From NCBI GenBank assembly GCA_937770485.1, contig CALJHX010000001.1, forward strand, positions 1 through 62,523: a stretch of DNA of 62,523 bases, written 5' to 3'. Below are positions 47,089 through 56,480 of this stretch, one piece after another. How positions within the stretch are numbered: position 1 is the first letter of the stretch; each line of letters starts with the position of its first letter. This stretch comes from an uncultured Verrucomicrobiae bacterium. GTDB lineage: Bacteria; Verrucomicrobiota; Verrucomicrobiia; Limisphaerales; UBA1096. The notes beneath the pieces are model-generated. The model worked only from the letters and a program-made list of their open reading frames with translations. It ran no database searches and was not told the origin of the DNA. The translations under genes were made by a program, and so were the position numbers.

Positions 47089-47118
47089 ACAGCTGCTCTA
47101 CCACTGAGCTACACTGGC
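47044..47118 (-). tRNA. tRNA-Thr (CGU anticodon)
   Basis: Minus strand: acceptor GCCAGTG (47112-47118) pairs with CACTGGC (47048-47054). The D-arm is TAGCTCAGTGGTAGAGC, the anticodon stem CTGTT...AACAG has loop TCGTAAA carrying CGT, the T-arm is GGTTCAATCC, and CCA is encoded. 75 nt, complete. Its 3' half recurs at 40841-40885. A CTTGGCCAAG palindrome lies 9 bp beyond its 5' end. Confidence 0.95.
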
Positions 47119-48337
47119 ATGCGTGGCTTGGCCAAGCGGCATACGTTCGCCGCCAAACGGGTACCTACAGTATCCTCCGACTCTAAACAGGTCAAGATTG
47201 CTCGTCAGTTGGCCCTTCTTGTTCCTTATTACCTAATGCCCGACTACAGTTGCTTGGTCTAGAGATACGACTAAGCACATGGACAAGCGGATGAAGGTAG
47301 GCAGGTTGACTCGAAAGAGTTCACGGGAACAAAATAATATAGATTTATCTAATTGTTGTGTCTTTTTCAGTTAAAAGCTTCTTTGTTTGCAAAATAAATA
47401 GCTAATTTTAAAAAGTCCTAAAGATTTTAAGTCCGCACCAGTTTTGTTATTCAGTGGTTAAGCCCGAAGATGCGAGATTGATTTTACTGTGCGGGGAAGA
47501 ATCTAGCTGAGGCCTGACAGAGTGGGGGGGGGCACGCCGCAGGGCGGGGCTGTCGTTGGCAAGCAGTTTGATGCTACTCATGGGTAAAAAGTCGGGTGAA
47601 AGCAGTCTCGTGCCATGAGCTGCTTATGTCGAGCAAGGGAAACAGCCAGCCCATGCTTTCAATGGAAATTAGCTTTGTCCGTTCAACCACTCGGCGGTTT
47701 GGTTCAAGGCCTCAGAGAAAAAATTTTGGCAGGCCAACTGGCCCATGAGCACTAGCTTGAGCATAGCGCTCACGAACGGCGTCTGCCCATAGTAAAAAGC
47801 AAGACCAGAGGTGCCGTCGAGTGGCATTTGACCAAACTCATACGGCAACCAATCCGGACTCGTGTGCCGCCTTACTGGCCAAAGTCACGCAGGTCTCGAA
47901 CCTAGCCCGGTCTTGCACGGCAAATTGAGGCCGCTAAAACGGCGGAGGCGGAATGGAGGCTTTTAGGGCTCCCATATTAGCGAAGGGTGTCATGATATTT
48001 TTATAAGGATCAACCAGAGTTTTACGGAGGAAAAGCCGGTTACCACAAAACAAAGTCGGCCGACTTGCTGACCTCGACCGAACCGAGTATGTGCGACATC
48101 GCGTGCGCGACAGTGGGGTTTATGGTCTACTTGGAGATGTTGCTCATCGTACGGAAATTGTCAGCGGCCGGGCAGTCGATGGAATCGAGTGAGTATGGAT
48201 TGGCGCTGTCTGTTTTTGAACACTTTGCGAAATTTACTCTATATCAGCAGCCAAAACCAATTCGCCGCTTAGCTAAGCGCGGCTAGATAAAAAGCATAAT
48301 ACACTTAAAGTAAAAGGGTTATCGATTTCACTTTAGG
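47119..48337. other. Gene-poor region with remnants
   Basis: About 1.2 kb without an intact gene. A start-less minus-strand frame at 47669-47884 is noted separately. A 73-residue plus-strand frame at 48065-48286 has no recognisable features and I do not call it. A run of nine G at about 47524 followed by CACGCCGCAGGGCGGGG is GC-skewed against AT-rich surroundings. The block probably separates the tRNA-Thr element from the glnB region. Confidence 0.4.
47669..47884 (-). pseudogene. C-terminal remnant of an unidentified gene
   Basis: A 71-codon open frame with protein-like content but no start: RHTSPDWLPYEFGQMPLDG, then FYYGQTPFVSAMLKLVLMGQ, ending AEWLNGQ. A stop lies just upstream in frame. 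It resembles the end of a larger soluble protein; I cannot assign a family. Likely decayed. Confidence 0.4.
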
Positions 48338-48357
48338 ATTTGGCACAAGACCTGCTT
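48338..48357 (+). promoter_or_regulatory. Sigma-54-type promoter for glnB
   Basis: TTGGCACAAGACCTGCTT matches the -24/-12 consensus: GG at 48342-48343 and GC at 48354-48355 with exactly ten bases between, and a TGGCAC upstream element. It lies about 75 bp before the glnB start, a fitting position for nitrogen control through NtrC and RpoN. Confidence 0.75.
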
Positions 48358-48376
48358 TTTTGATAAATATGTCTGA

Positions 48377-48769
<393 letters not shown>

Positions 48770-48802
48770 GGCGAATCTTGTTTGTCGAAAAACAAAACAA
48801 AT

Positions 48803-48831
48803 AGGGAGCCGTTTCCGGCTCCCTTTTTTTT
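48803..48831 (+). terminator. Intrinsic terminator after glnB
   Basis: GGGAGCC (48804-48810) pairs with GGCTCCC (48817-48823) around GTTTCC, followed by eight T. It separates glnB from amtB transcriptionally. Confidence 0.9.
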
Positions 48832-49140
48832 AATCTCATCGGCCAGGCGTATGGCCACCTGAATGCTCTGATTTACACTCCGGAGCCACTTAACCGGTAA
48901 AACTGGATTGTGCCTGTCTGGCCAAGCGTGATCGTGCGTCTATTTTCGTCTATGGAAGCTCCACCACCCATCTTATAAGGCCGTTCACATCTGAACATAT
49001 CTGCAAAGTTAACGTCAGTTTTTTAGGCTCCTCATACTTGACGAATACAAGATAGTTCTGAAAAGAGCAAAAAATGGAACGACCTCTGGTGCAAAGCCGA
49101 AGGGAGCCTTTCGCCGGAACCCCAACGAGCATTCTGGAGT

Positions 49141-49735
49141 AGGGATATGCGAAGATCACACGCCTGCTGAAGCTAAAGGGCTGGCAAGTGGCGCTCGTAA
49201 CGTTAAGAGGCTGCGGCGGTAGCTTGGTATCGAAAAACCCAAGAACAGGTGACAGGGCGTATCTACGGGTCTTCTGACCAGGGGTAAGCATCGTGGGCAT
49301 GTCTGGACGTGTGATTTTTTTCATATCACTACCAAGCGGGGAGCAAACTGCGAATGCTCAAAATCATCGAAGAGTATACCCGGAGTGCCTGTGTATTCGT
49401 GTGGGGGTTGATTAACGCACGTAAAAAGTGAAGAAGATATTTTCGAAACTGATCAATGTGAATGGAGCCCCAGAACACATCCGCAGCAACAACAGCTCGG
49501 AGCTTTGTCTAAAGGGGTCTGCGTAAATGGTTGGCAGAGAATGAGATCAAAACGTTTTGTATTTAAGCGGGATGCCATTGGCAAAGTGAATACATCAAGA
49601 GTTTCAATGCGCGGCTAAGGAAGGAGTGTTTGAATCGAGAAGAGTTACGGCCCCTAACAGAGGCGCGAGTAGTGATAGAGGACTGGAAATGGAAGTACAA
49701 CAATTTGCGCCCTCACAGGTTTCCTAGGGTACATA
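49141..49735 (+). pseudogene. IS3-family transposase remnant
   Basis: Degenerate orfB-type transposase with several stops and frame changes. Recognisable pieces in order are the HTH-like RLLKLKGWQVA (about 49160-49190), IIEEYTR (49361), INVNGAPEHIRSNNSSEL (about 49455-49500), KWLAENEIKTF (about 49530), EYIKSFNARLRKECLNREEL (about 49590-49650), and TEARVVIEDWKWKYNNLRPHR (to about 49720). These are the DDE integrase-core motifs of IS3 elements. The catalytic Asp is changed (RSNNSSEL instead of RSDNGPEF). No terminal repeats identified. Confidence 0.85.
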
Positions 49736-49835
49736 ACACCAAAAATATTTTAACAGGATAAAGTCGGAGATAAGGCACAAGGCCAATGCTGGTTTTTCGG
49801 TCGGGCTATACGCTCTCCCTGCGTCCCTGCATTTA

Positions 49836-49895
49836 GCAGATAATAAACATGTCCAGACAAACGAAAGCTTTGGCCCAGTTTTAATAACTCTATCA
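49836..49895 (+). repeat. 60-bp direct repeat, copy A
   Basis: GCAGATAATAAACATGTCCA, then GACAAACGAAAGCTTTGGCC and CAGTTTTAATAACTCTATCA. It differs from copy B at 52012-52071 at about two positions. In copy B it is the beginning of a pseudopilin relic, so copy A is a broken-off start of the same sequence. The two copies flank the amtB region. Confidence 0.85.
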
Positions 49896-50245
49896 GAAGA
49901 GACGATTACATCATTTATCCAGTTCTCAAAAAAGTTTTTCAGGATTTTGAGTGCAGCTATAGATGATGTATTTGTACTTTATTACTGGGCTTCTAAATAG
50001 TCTTGAGCTATTTGCTTTTTAGTTAATCAAAACATTTCATACTACTGTGAATTACTCATTTTCAGTTTTCTGAAGTTTTTTAGCTAATTGGAATATTAGC
50101 CTTTTCGAAAACTGTCTAAATTTGATCAGCGCGAAAGAATTGTAACATCTTTTTCGTGAAAATAGTGTCATGCTATGGGAGTGCTAAAAATATTTAAGTT
50201 GTTGTTAATAAGTGATTTAACCTAACAATTTTAGTTTGATCATCT
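49896..50245. other. AT-rich upstream region of amtB
   Basis: About 350 bp with no gene. It contains runs such as AAATATTTAAGTTGTTG and no visible transposon end. It may contain NtrC-type enhancer sites for the sigma-54 promoter at 50248, but I could not identify any with confidence. Confidence 0.4.
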
Positions 50246-50247
50246 TA

Positions 50248-50267
50248 CTTGGCAAGGAGGGTGCTAA
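50248..50267 (+). promoter_or_regulatory. Candidate sigma-54-type promoter for amtB
   Basis: ACTTGGCAAGGAGGGTGCTA: GG at 50251-50252 and GC at 50263-50264, ten bases apart, with TTGGCA as the -24 element. The -12 side (GGTGCT) is weaker than at glnB. It sits 84 bp before the amtB ATG. Confidence 0.6.
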
Positions 50268-50298
50268 AGGGTTTATCGCTGATGTGCTACTTTGCAAA

Positions 50299-50314
50299 TT
50301 ATCGCTTGCGATAA
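50299..50314. promoter_or_regulatory. 16-bp palindrome between amtB promoter and start
   Basis: TTATCGCTTGCGATAA is a perfect inverted repeat (TTATCGC/GCGATAA, two-base centre). Another TTATCGC half-site lies near 50273. It could be an operator or a small leader hairpin. Confidence 0.5.
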
Positions 50315-50347
50315 AGTCTTAGATACAAAAGCTAATTCTAATAACGA

Positions 50348-51718
50348 ATGATGACTATGAAAAAAACCCTTTTAGGCACACTTACGGGTGTGTGTTTTAT
50401 GATGGCGGTAACACTGTTGCCGGTAGAAACACTGCATGCCCAAGATGCGCCTCCAGCTGTGATAGCAGTAGAGGCAGAGACGGTAGAAAAAACATTTTCT
50501 GAATTGGGGGGTGATTCAGGAGATACGGCTTGGATGATTGTCGCTACAGTTTTGGTGTTATTCATGACCTTTCCAGGTTTGGCCCTATTTTATGGTGGAT
50601 TGGTAAGGGCAAAGAATATTCTGTCGATACTTGTACAATGCTTTGCTGTCGGTTGTTTGATGAGTATATTATGGTTGGCTTATGGTTATTCTCTCGCGTA
50701 TGGAGAAGGTAATGCATTCATAGGTAATCTTGATAAGATGTTTTTACAAGGTGTTGGTGTTAATACAATTGATGGAACTATACCAGAGTCTGTCTTTTTT
50801 ACCTTTCAGATGACATTTGCCATCATTACTCCGGCACTAATTGTGGGGGCATTTGCTGAGCGAATGAAATTTAGTTCTGTTTTAGTTTTCTGTACTATCT
50901 GGTTCACGTTTTCGTATGTACCAGTATGGCATATGGTCTGGGGTGGCGGATTAATTTCCGGTTGGTCAGCGATGGATTTCGCTGGTGGAACAGTGGTACA
51001 TATTAATGCCGGTGTTGCCGGATTAGTGACATGTATTTTACTGGGAAAAAGGAAAAGTTATGGGGCCACTTCAATGTACCCTCACAGTGTGCCTATGACT
51101 CTAATAGGAGCGAGCATGCTTTGGGTTGGGTGGTTTGGTTTCAATGCGGGAAGTGAGCTTGCTGCTGATGGGACTGCAGGAATGGCTCTGTTAGTTACCC
51201 AAATAGCTGCAGCTACTGCCGCGTTTACTTGGATGATTGTAGAATGGATTGTGGCCAAAAAACCGACCGCAGTTGGAATTGCCACCGGAGCAGTTGCCGG
51301 TTTAGTTGCTATAACCCCTGCATCTGGTTCAGCAGGCCCAATGGGTGCACTGATTATAGGTTTTGCTTCCGCTGTTATTTGCTATTTATGCGCAACTTCA
51401 TTGAAAAAAGCATTAGGCTATGATGACAGTTTGGATGTCTTTGGGGTTCACGGAATAGGCGGTATTGTAGGCGCTGTTTTAACAGGAGTTTGTGCTGCAG
51501 AAAGTTTGGGAGGTTCAGGATTAGAGTTGCCTTCAATGTCTGCACAGGTATTTGTGCAAATTAAAAGCGTAGTTGTAACTATTATTTGGAGTGCAGTGGT
51601 TTCCGTAGCTGCCTACTATATAGCATCTGCTTTGACAGGGGGTTGTCGAGTATCAGAAGATGAGGAAGTTCAGGGTCTGGATCTAAACAGCCACGGTGAG
51701 TCCGGTTATAATTCTTAA
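50348..51718 (+). CDS. amtB: Ammonium transporter
   Basis: 456 residues from 50348 (an ATG at 50357, MKKTLLG, is equally good). A signal-like first helix (CFMMAVTLLPVETLHA) precedes eleven further membrane helices, as in AmtB with a cleaved leader. Key elements: FPGLALFYGGLVRAKN, FAERMKFSSVL, YVPVWHMVWGGG (first pore His), VHINAGVAGLVTC, GFNAGSELAADG, VFGVHGIGGIVGAVLTG (second pore His). Less GC-rich than glnB. Expected to be blocked by PII under nitrogen excess. Confidence 0.95.
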   Translation: MMTMKKTLLGTLTGVCFMMAVTLLPVETLHAQDAPPAVIAVEAETVEKTFSELGGDSGDTAWMIVATVLVLFMTFPGLALFYGGLVRAKNILSILVQCFAVGCLMSILWLAYGYSLAYGEGNAFIGNLDKMFLQGVGVNTIDGTIPESVFFTFQMTFAIITPALIVGAFAERMKFSSVLVFCTIWFTFSYVPVWHMVWGGGLISGWSAMDFAGGTVVHINAGVAGLVTCILLGKRKSYGATSMYPHSVPMTLIGASMLWVGWFGFNAGSELAADGTAGMALLVTQIAAATAAFTWMIVEWIVAKKPTAVGIATGAVAGLVAITPASGSAGPMGALIIGFASAVICYLCATSLKKALGYDDSLDVFGVHGIGGIVGAVLTGVCAAESLGGSGLELPSMSAQVFVQIKSVVVTIIWSAVVSVAAYYIASALTGGCRVSEDEEVQGLDLNSHGESGYNS

Positions 51719-51912
51719 TTTTGCTGGCTACTCCGCTTGGGCAAGCGTCAATTGATTTTTGCCCAAGCTGGGGTAAGCTAAGTAGTAAGGAAAGAACCGA
51801 ACTTTTTTCGATTTTGATAAATTCGTGAGAATGTAGAAACGCGAGGGATTCAATTTATAATGAACCCTTTTTAATTAGGGGAATTACTAGTCGCCCAGTC
51901 TAGAGCTTTCCC

Positions 51913-51958
51913 GGCGGTGAAGAAGTCTGCAAGCGACTCTTCACCGCCTATTTTATTT
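51913..51958 (+). terminator. Strong hairpin downstream of amtB
   Basis: GGCGGTGAAG (51913-51922) pairs with CTTCACCGCC (51939-51948), extended by AGTC/GACT inside, then TATTTTATTT. A second, imperfect inverted repeat (GCTTGGGCAAGC ... GCCCAAGC) lies at about 51736-51770. Either could end the amtB transcript. Confidence 0.65.
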
Positions 51959-51996
51959 AAACTCTAAAGTTTGTTCAGGATTAGGGATTAGCGCTT

Positions 51997-52545
51997 TTGC
52001 TGAAGGTCAATGCAGATAATCAACATGTCCAGACAAACGAAAGCTTTGGCCCAGTTTTAATAACTCGATCAAAGGTCTTTACCCTCATCGAGCTCCTGAT
52101 CGTTACCGCTCAGACCAATGCCCCCAATAGAAATGTGCCATCAACCATAATCAAATCGGGCTGGCCTATACGATGTACGTGAACGAAAACAACGACTTTT
52201 AAACGGCCCACGGTGGCTGGGCCTCCTTCGAGGGCCACCCGGAACTAGCCCGATTACGGATTCATCACTTCGGCCAAGCAGCGGCAGGCAAACGCCTACG
52301 CCGGCGACCGGGCCGAGACGGCACCGCTACCCTGGCATGTAGAGCAGGGATTACTTTGGCGTGCAAAAGTGACCGTCCGCATTGGGAGGCCGCCCAACTG
52401 GGAACAGTACAAGCGCAAGATTACCTGGCATAATGTGCTCGGCTAGAAAAAGCACAACATGCCCATGGACTGCTCAAAAATCCCCGAGAAGTACGGCAAG
52501 GATGAACAGCACACACTCCTCCCCGATCGCGCCTTCCTCTAGTGG
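51997..52545 (+). pseudogene. Decayed pseudopilin gene
   Basis: An open frame from 51997 includes SKVFTLIELLIVTAQ, the prepilin motif, but stops at 52182. Later pieces in other frames keep family-like text: GLAYTMYVNENNDF (52160-52200), HGGWASFEGHPE, LPWHVEQGLLW and KITWHNVLG, with internal stops. No C-terminal H-X9-DG found. A relic of the same family as the genes at 20.3, 21.2 and 25.3 kb. Confidence 0.75.
52012..52071 (+). repeat. 60-bp direct repeat, copy B
   Basis: GCAGATAATCAACATGTCCA, then GACAAACGAAAGCTTTGGCC and CAGTTTTAATAACTCGATCA, matching copy A at 49836-49895. It runs directly into pseudopilin-coding DNA (VFTLIELLIV). Confidence 0.85.
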
Positions 52546-52595
52546 TGACCCCGCCGGCCGGCCTGGCGCTTGGTTGCTAAAACTTGTTCAGCCAC

Positions 52596-53315
52596 TTAAT
52601 CCCGCAAATTCAGATACACTTTCTTTCCGAAGGCATCCAGTGCGAAGAGCGTTCCGCGAAAGGCCATCTCCTGGTTTAAGGATGGCTCCCACGCCGCCTT
52701 CTGTTCGAGCGTCAAGAGAACCACCGCCAGCACCGGGCGCGTGTCATAGCGGCCTTTTATTTCGAAGATCTCGAGAGTGGCCAAAAAACCGTTTTCGGCC
52801 TCGAAATGGCGATCGTAACTCAACCGGTCTATTGATTTGAGCAGGCCGTTCCAGGCAACGGGTTGTCCCTCAAACTGATCCTTGAAAATCTGTTCTGAAT
52901 CGTAACTCACGACCCCCTCCCCCATGCAGGTCTCACAAAACAACTCCACCGTTACTGAGGCATCATCCGTTGGTTTTTCTTCAGGGCTGCTTTGCTCGAC
53001 GGCCTCATCATCAACATCCCCGACCTGCTCTTCAACAACCTCGTCCTGCACTTCGGGTGGCATGGGTGTCTGCGCTTCCGGTAAAGGGACAGCCTCAACC
53101 AAGCTCACCCCGGGATCACTTTCCGGGGGTTCAATTACCTGTTCGGTGCTTACGAGATCTTCATCCGGAGCAGACTCAACTTCGGGCTCCTCGATCTCGG
53201 AGCGCTCGAGTTCAAGTTCTTCCTGCACCCGCTTGAGCTCGGTGAGCCGTTGCCTTTCCTCTTCCAGCTTCGCCTTTATCTCGGCGAGTGTTCGGTGGTT
53301 CGGGCGAATGTTCAC
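52596..53315 (-). CDS. Hypothetical protein: coiled coil, acidic linker, C-terminal beta domain
   Basis: 239 residues. N-terminal coiled coil (TLAEIKAKLEEERQRLTELKRVQEELELERSE read in heptads), then a long Glu/Pro-rich linker, a Cys pair (FCETCMGEGV) and a compact C-terminal domain (WNGLLKSIDRLSYDRHFE, ending KKVYLNLRD). The upstream minus-strand DNA (53310-53460) in the neighbouring frame encodes LKRRQAVQWAQRLAERQREH, which would continue the coil if one base near 53300 were removed, so the true protein may be longer. No family recognised. Confidence 0.65.
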   Translation of the reverse strand: MNIRPNHRTLAEIKAKLEEERQRLTELKRVQEELELERSEIEEPEVESAPDEDLVSTEQVIEPPESDPGVSLVEAVPLPEAQTPMPPEVQDEVVEEQVGDVDDEAVEQSSPEEKPTDDASVTVELFCETCMGEGVVSYDSEQIFKDQFEGQPVAWNGLLKSIDRLSYDRHFEAENGFLATLEIFEIKGRYDTRPVLAVVLLTLEQKAAWEPSLNQEMAFRGTLFALDAFGKKVYLNLRD

Positions 53316-53632
53316 GCTGCCGCTCGGCCAACCGCTGCGCCCATTGCACGGCTTGACGGCGTTTCAAGTCTTCGGATTCGTCAGATTCACCATGACTCTT
53401 TAATTCTTTTACTTTTTTCGAAAACAAATTAACGGCAATTACCGATATGACATGATGATTAGAAAACACAAAAACATTCCATAATGGTTTCGAAGAGATT
53501 TCCTGATTGATTTTTCTAAAACCGAATTATCAACTTATCACTGGTTCTTTTTCAAGGTTTTTTTTCAATAACTTCCGCTTTTCAACTGGGGACCGGTTGG
53601 GTAGGTTTTCGCCGACTCATATCATCTTTTCT

Positions 53633-54911
53633 GTGAAAACGACTCGACGTTCTTTCTTGGGGAATTGCTGCTGGATGGCTGGCGCCACCGCAGCAGTTCC
53701 GGGTCTGGCGCTTGGCCAAGCGCCTCCGGCGCGCAAGCGGATTGCGTTCCTCGGCACGGAGGTGCGCACGCACTCGCACGCGCAGCATTTTCTTGACCGC
53801 CTCTCGCTTGGCTACGGCTGGCGCGGGCAGTGGCAGGATCCCCGCGTGGACATCGCCTCGGTTTACATCGACCAGTTCCCGGAGGGCGACCTTGGCCGCA
53901 GCCGCGTGAAGCGCTACGGGCAGACGCTCTACCCCAGCATCGAGGAGGCCCTGACGCTGGGCACCGGTAAGCTCGCTGTCGATGGCGTGGTGATCATCGC
54001 CGAGCACGGGAAATACCACCGAAACGAGAAGGGCCAGACGCTCTACCCGCGCTACGAGTGGTTCAAGCGCTGCGTGAAGGTGTTCGAGGAGAGCGGCCGC
54101 TCGGTGCCGGTGTTCAACGACAAGCATCTCTCGACGACTTGGGCGCGCTGCGCGGAGATGGTCGCGGACTCCAAGCGGCTTGGCTTCCCGTTTTTCGCCG
54201 GGTCGTCGCTGCCGGTGACGCGGCGCATGCCGTCCATCGACATGCCGCACAACGTTCCGCTCAAGGAGAGCGTTTGCGTGGCGTACGGCGGGGTGGACAG
54301 TTACGACATTCACGCGCTCGAGACGGCGCAGTGCATGTCGGAACGGCGGCGAGGCGGCGAGGTCGGCATCCGGCAGGTGCATGCGCTGCGCGGTGCAAAA
54401 ATGTGGGAACGCTTGGCCAAACCGGAGCACGCGGACACGCGGCGGCTCGTCGTCTCTGCCTACACCCGCAGCCACAACCTGCCGGTCGAAGGCGGCTACT
54501 ACACCGGCAAGGTCACGTTCGAGTGGGCGCGCAAGACCTTCCCCAACTCACTGGCTTATTTCATCGAGCACCGCGATGGCTTCCGCACGACGATGATTCT
54601 GACTCAGATTCAGGATTTCAACTATGCCGGCCTTCGCGCCGACACCAACGAAATCGTCTCGACACAAATGTACCTGCCGATGCCGGGCCACGGCTCAACG
54701 ACAGCGGACTTTTTTCATCCGCTCTGCCGCCACATTGAGGAGACGGTGATCACCGGCAAGGTGCCGTACCCGGTCGAGCGCACACTGTTGACCTCAGGCA
54801 TGACGCTGGCCGGTGTCGAGTCATTGCACCGGGGACAGGTCGCCGATCGAGACCCCGCAGATGAATGTCCGTTACTCGGTTGGCCCCGAGTCCACCTACT
54901 GGCGGGACTGA
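53633..54911 (+). pseudogene. Tat-exported protein of unknown function with a C-terminal frameshift
   Basis: From a GTG at 53633 (VKTTRRSFLGNCCWMAGATAA), a twin-arginine signal; an open frame also extends upstream to 53507. The body (KRIAFLGTEVRTHSHAQHFLDR, VVIIAEHGKYHRNEKGQT, NDKHLSTTWARC) is of a verrucomicrobial/planctomycetal secreted family with no known activity. The frame continues to 55003, overlapping mlrC-like DNA. The neighbouring frame gives SPIETPQMNVRYSVGPESTYWRD and stops at 54909, a much better end. One extra base near 54835 explains it. Located 24 bp before the MlrC gene. Confidence 0.7.
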
Positions 54912-54935
54912 CCCACCGCAACCGGCGAAGGACTG

Positions 54936-56480
54936 ATGTCAGCTCGGATTGGCGTTTGCGGCATTTTCATCGAGTGCAACCACTTCACGGTGCAACTCGC
55001 TGATCGTGCGACGTTCGAACGATCGGAGTGGCTTTGCGGTGGCGAATTGCTTGCCAAGGACACCGGCGTGCTCGGCGGCATGATGTCCGTGCTCCGGGCG
55101 AACGACTCCGAGCCGGTTCCGTTGTTGTACGCCAGCGCCTGCCCCAGTGGAGTCGTCCGTGCGGAGGTTTACGACGCTCTGAAAAACGAGCTACTGGAAT
55201 GGCTCGACAACGCGGGCGAACTCGACGGCATTCTCCTTTGCCTGCATGGCGCCGGGGCGGCAGTCAACGCGCCCGACATGGAGGGCGACTTGGCACGTGC
55301 GATTCGCGAACGGGTGGGCGACGCGATGCCGATCGTCGGCACGCTCGACCTGCACGCGCACATCACGCCCGAGTTGTTGGCCAACACCGATGCATTGCTG
55401 GCGTGGGAAACCTATCCGCACGTCGATGCCTTCGAGACCGGCGAGCGCGGCGCCCAAACGATGGTTGATATTTTGGCCGGCCGACTGAAACCGGTTATGG
55501 CCATGGCCAAGGTGCCGATCGTCATCAGTGCCATTCACGGCCAAACACAGCCGCCGGGACCATTCGCCGATATCATGCAGGAGGCCAAGAAACTCGAGGG
55601 CAACGAGAACATTTACTCGATCAGCCCCATTTTGGTACATCCTTATTTGAACCTGCCGGACATGGGCGGCGGCGTTTTGGTGGTCGCCAACGAAAGCGAA
55701 ACAGATGCCGTCATCCTGGCCAAGCGCTTGGCCAAGCGGTACTGGGAGAAACGCCACGAGCTCCAGCCGGAAACAATCGAGCCAAGCGAAGCTGTTCGGC
55801 AAGGATTGCAAATCGAAGGCGGGCCGGTGCTGATGATCGAGACGGCCGACTGCTGCGGTGGCGGCGCCACCGGTGACAGCGTACACACGCTCAAGGCGCT
55901 GCTCACGGAAGCCCCTAACCATCCTGCAATCATTCCCGTGGTCGATCCCGAGGCGGCACAGCGGGCGCACACAGCGGGTGCGGGCCAAGCGATTCGACTG
56001 CTGCTTGGCCACCGGCTTGATCCCAAGTGGGGCGAACCGGTTTCCGTGGACGGCATTGTTTCGCGGCTCAGTGACGGGGTGTTCACCTATCACGGTGGCA
56101 TTTGGGATGGCCGCTCCGGTTGCATGGGTCCGACCGCCGTGGTTCGGATTGGCCCGATTCAAATCGTCGTCAGCAGCAATGCCACTTACGACTGGATGAC
56201 GGAACAGTTTGACCTGCTCGGACTGGACATCGCAGCCTGTAAATTCGTCGTGGCGAAAAACCCTATGAACTACCAACAGGCCTACGCCGGGCTGATGAAG
56301 GCGGCATTCATACTGGACACACCCGGCTCGACACCTGCAAATACCAATGCCCTGACGTACACCGGGATGGCCGCCGATTGGTTCCCGAAAAAAACGGGCC
56401 TCACCATAGACAAACCGACTGTCTTCGTTTCGAGACAACGCGACCTGACCACTAGGAAGCTGGAGATTGACGGCAAGTGA
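54936..56480 (+). CDS. MlrC-family M81 metallopeptidase
   Basis: 514 residues of the MlrC family, named after an enzyme of microcystin degradation but widespread. Motifs: RIGVCGIFIECNHF, GVLGGMMS, LCLHGAGAAVN, GTLDLHAHITPEL, YPHVDAFETGERGAQ, IETADCCGGGATGDS, GPTAVVRIG. Metal ligands probably lie in the H-A-H and E-T-Y-P-H segments. No signal peptide. Substrate unknown; possibly a linear peptide or amide used with the upstream secreted protein. Confidence 0.88.
   Translation: MSARIGVCGIFIECNHFTVQLADRATFERSEWLCGGELLAKDTGVLGGMMSVLRANDSEPVPLLYASACPSGVVRAEVYDALKNELLEWLDNAGELDGILLCLHGAGAAVNAPDMEGDLARAIRERVGDAMPIVGTLDLHAHITPELLANTDALLAWETYPHVDAFETGERGAQTMVDILAGRLKPVMAMAKVPIVISAIHGQTQPPGPFADIMQEAKKLEGNENIYSISPILVHPYLNLPDMGGGVLVVANESETDAVILAKRLAKRYWEKRHELQPETIEPSEAVRQGLQIEGGPVLMIETADCCGGGATGDSVHTLKALLTEAPNHPAIIPVVDPEAAQRAHTAGAGQAIRLLLGHRLDPKWGEPVSVDGIVSRLSDGVFTYHGGIWDGRSGCMGPTAVVRIGPIQIVVSSNATYDWMTEQFDLLGLDIAACKFVVAKNPMNYQQAYAGLMKAAFILDTPGSTPANTNALTYTGMAADWFPKKTGLTIDKPTVFVSRQRDLTTRKLEIDGK

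Noticed and set aside
40595..47118. Intact integrative element with its own integrase
   Set aside because: The tRNA-Thr duplication fits integration, but no integrase, relaxase or replication gene is visible between the repeats, so I call only a tRNA-bounded segment.
25170..47118. Toxin-immunity array interpretation of the ankyrin genes
   Set aside because: Ankyrin proteins can serve as immunity factors, but no toxin domain or large secreted toxin gene is present in the window, so this remains unsupported.
48065..48286. 73-residue plus-strand frame upstream of glnB
   Set aside because: No family, no ribosome site, and it lies in a region of decayed sequence.
48950..49324. 124-residue minus-strand open frame
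   Set aside because: It covers the start of the IS3 transposase relic, whose motifs are readable on the opposite strand; the minus frame shows no domain.
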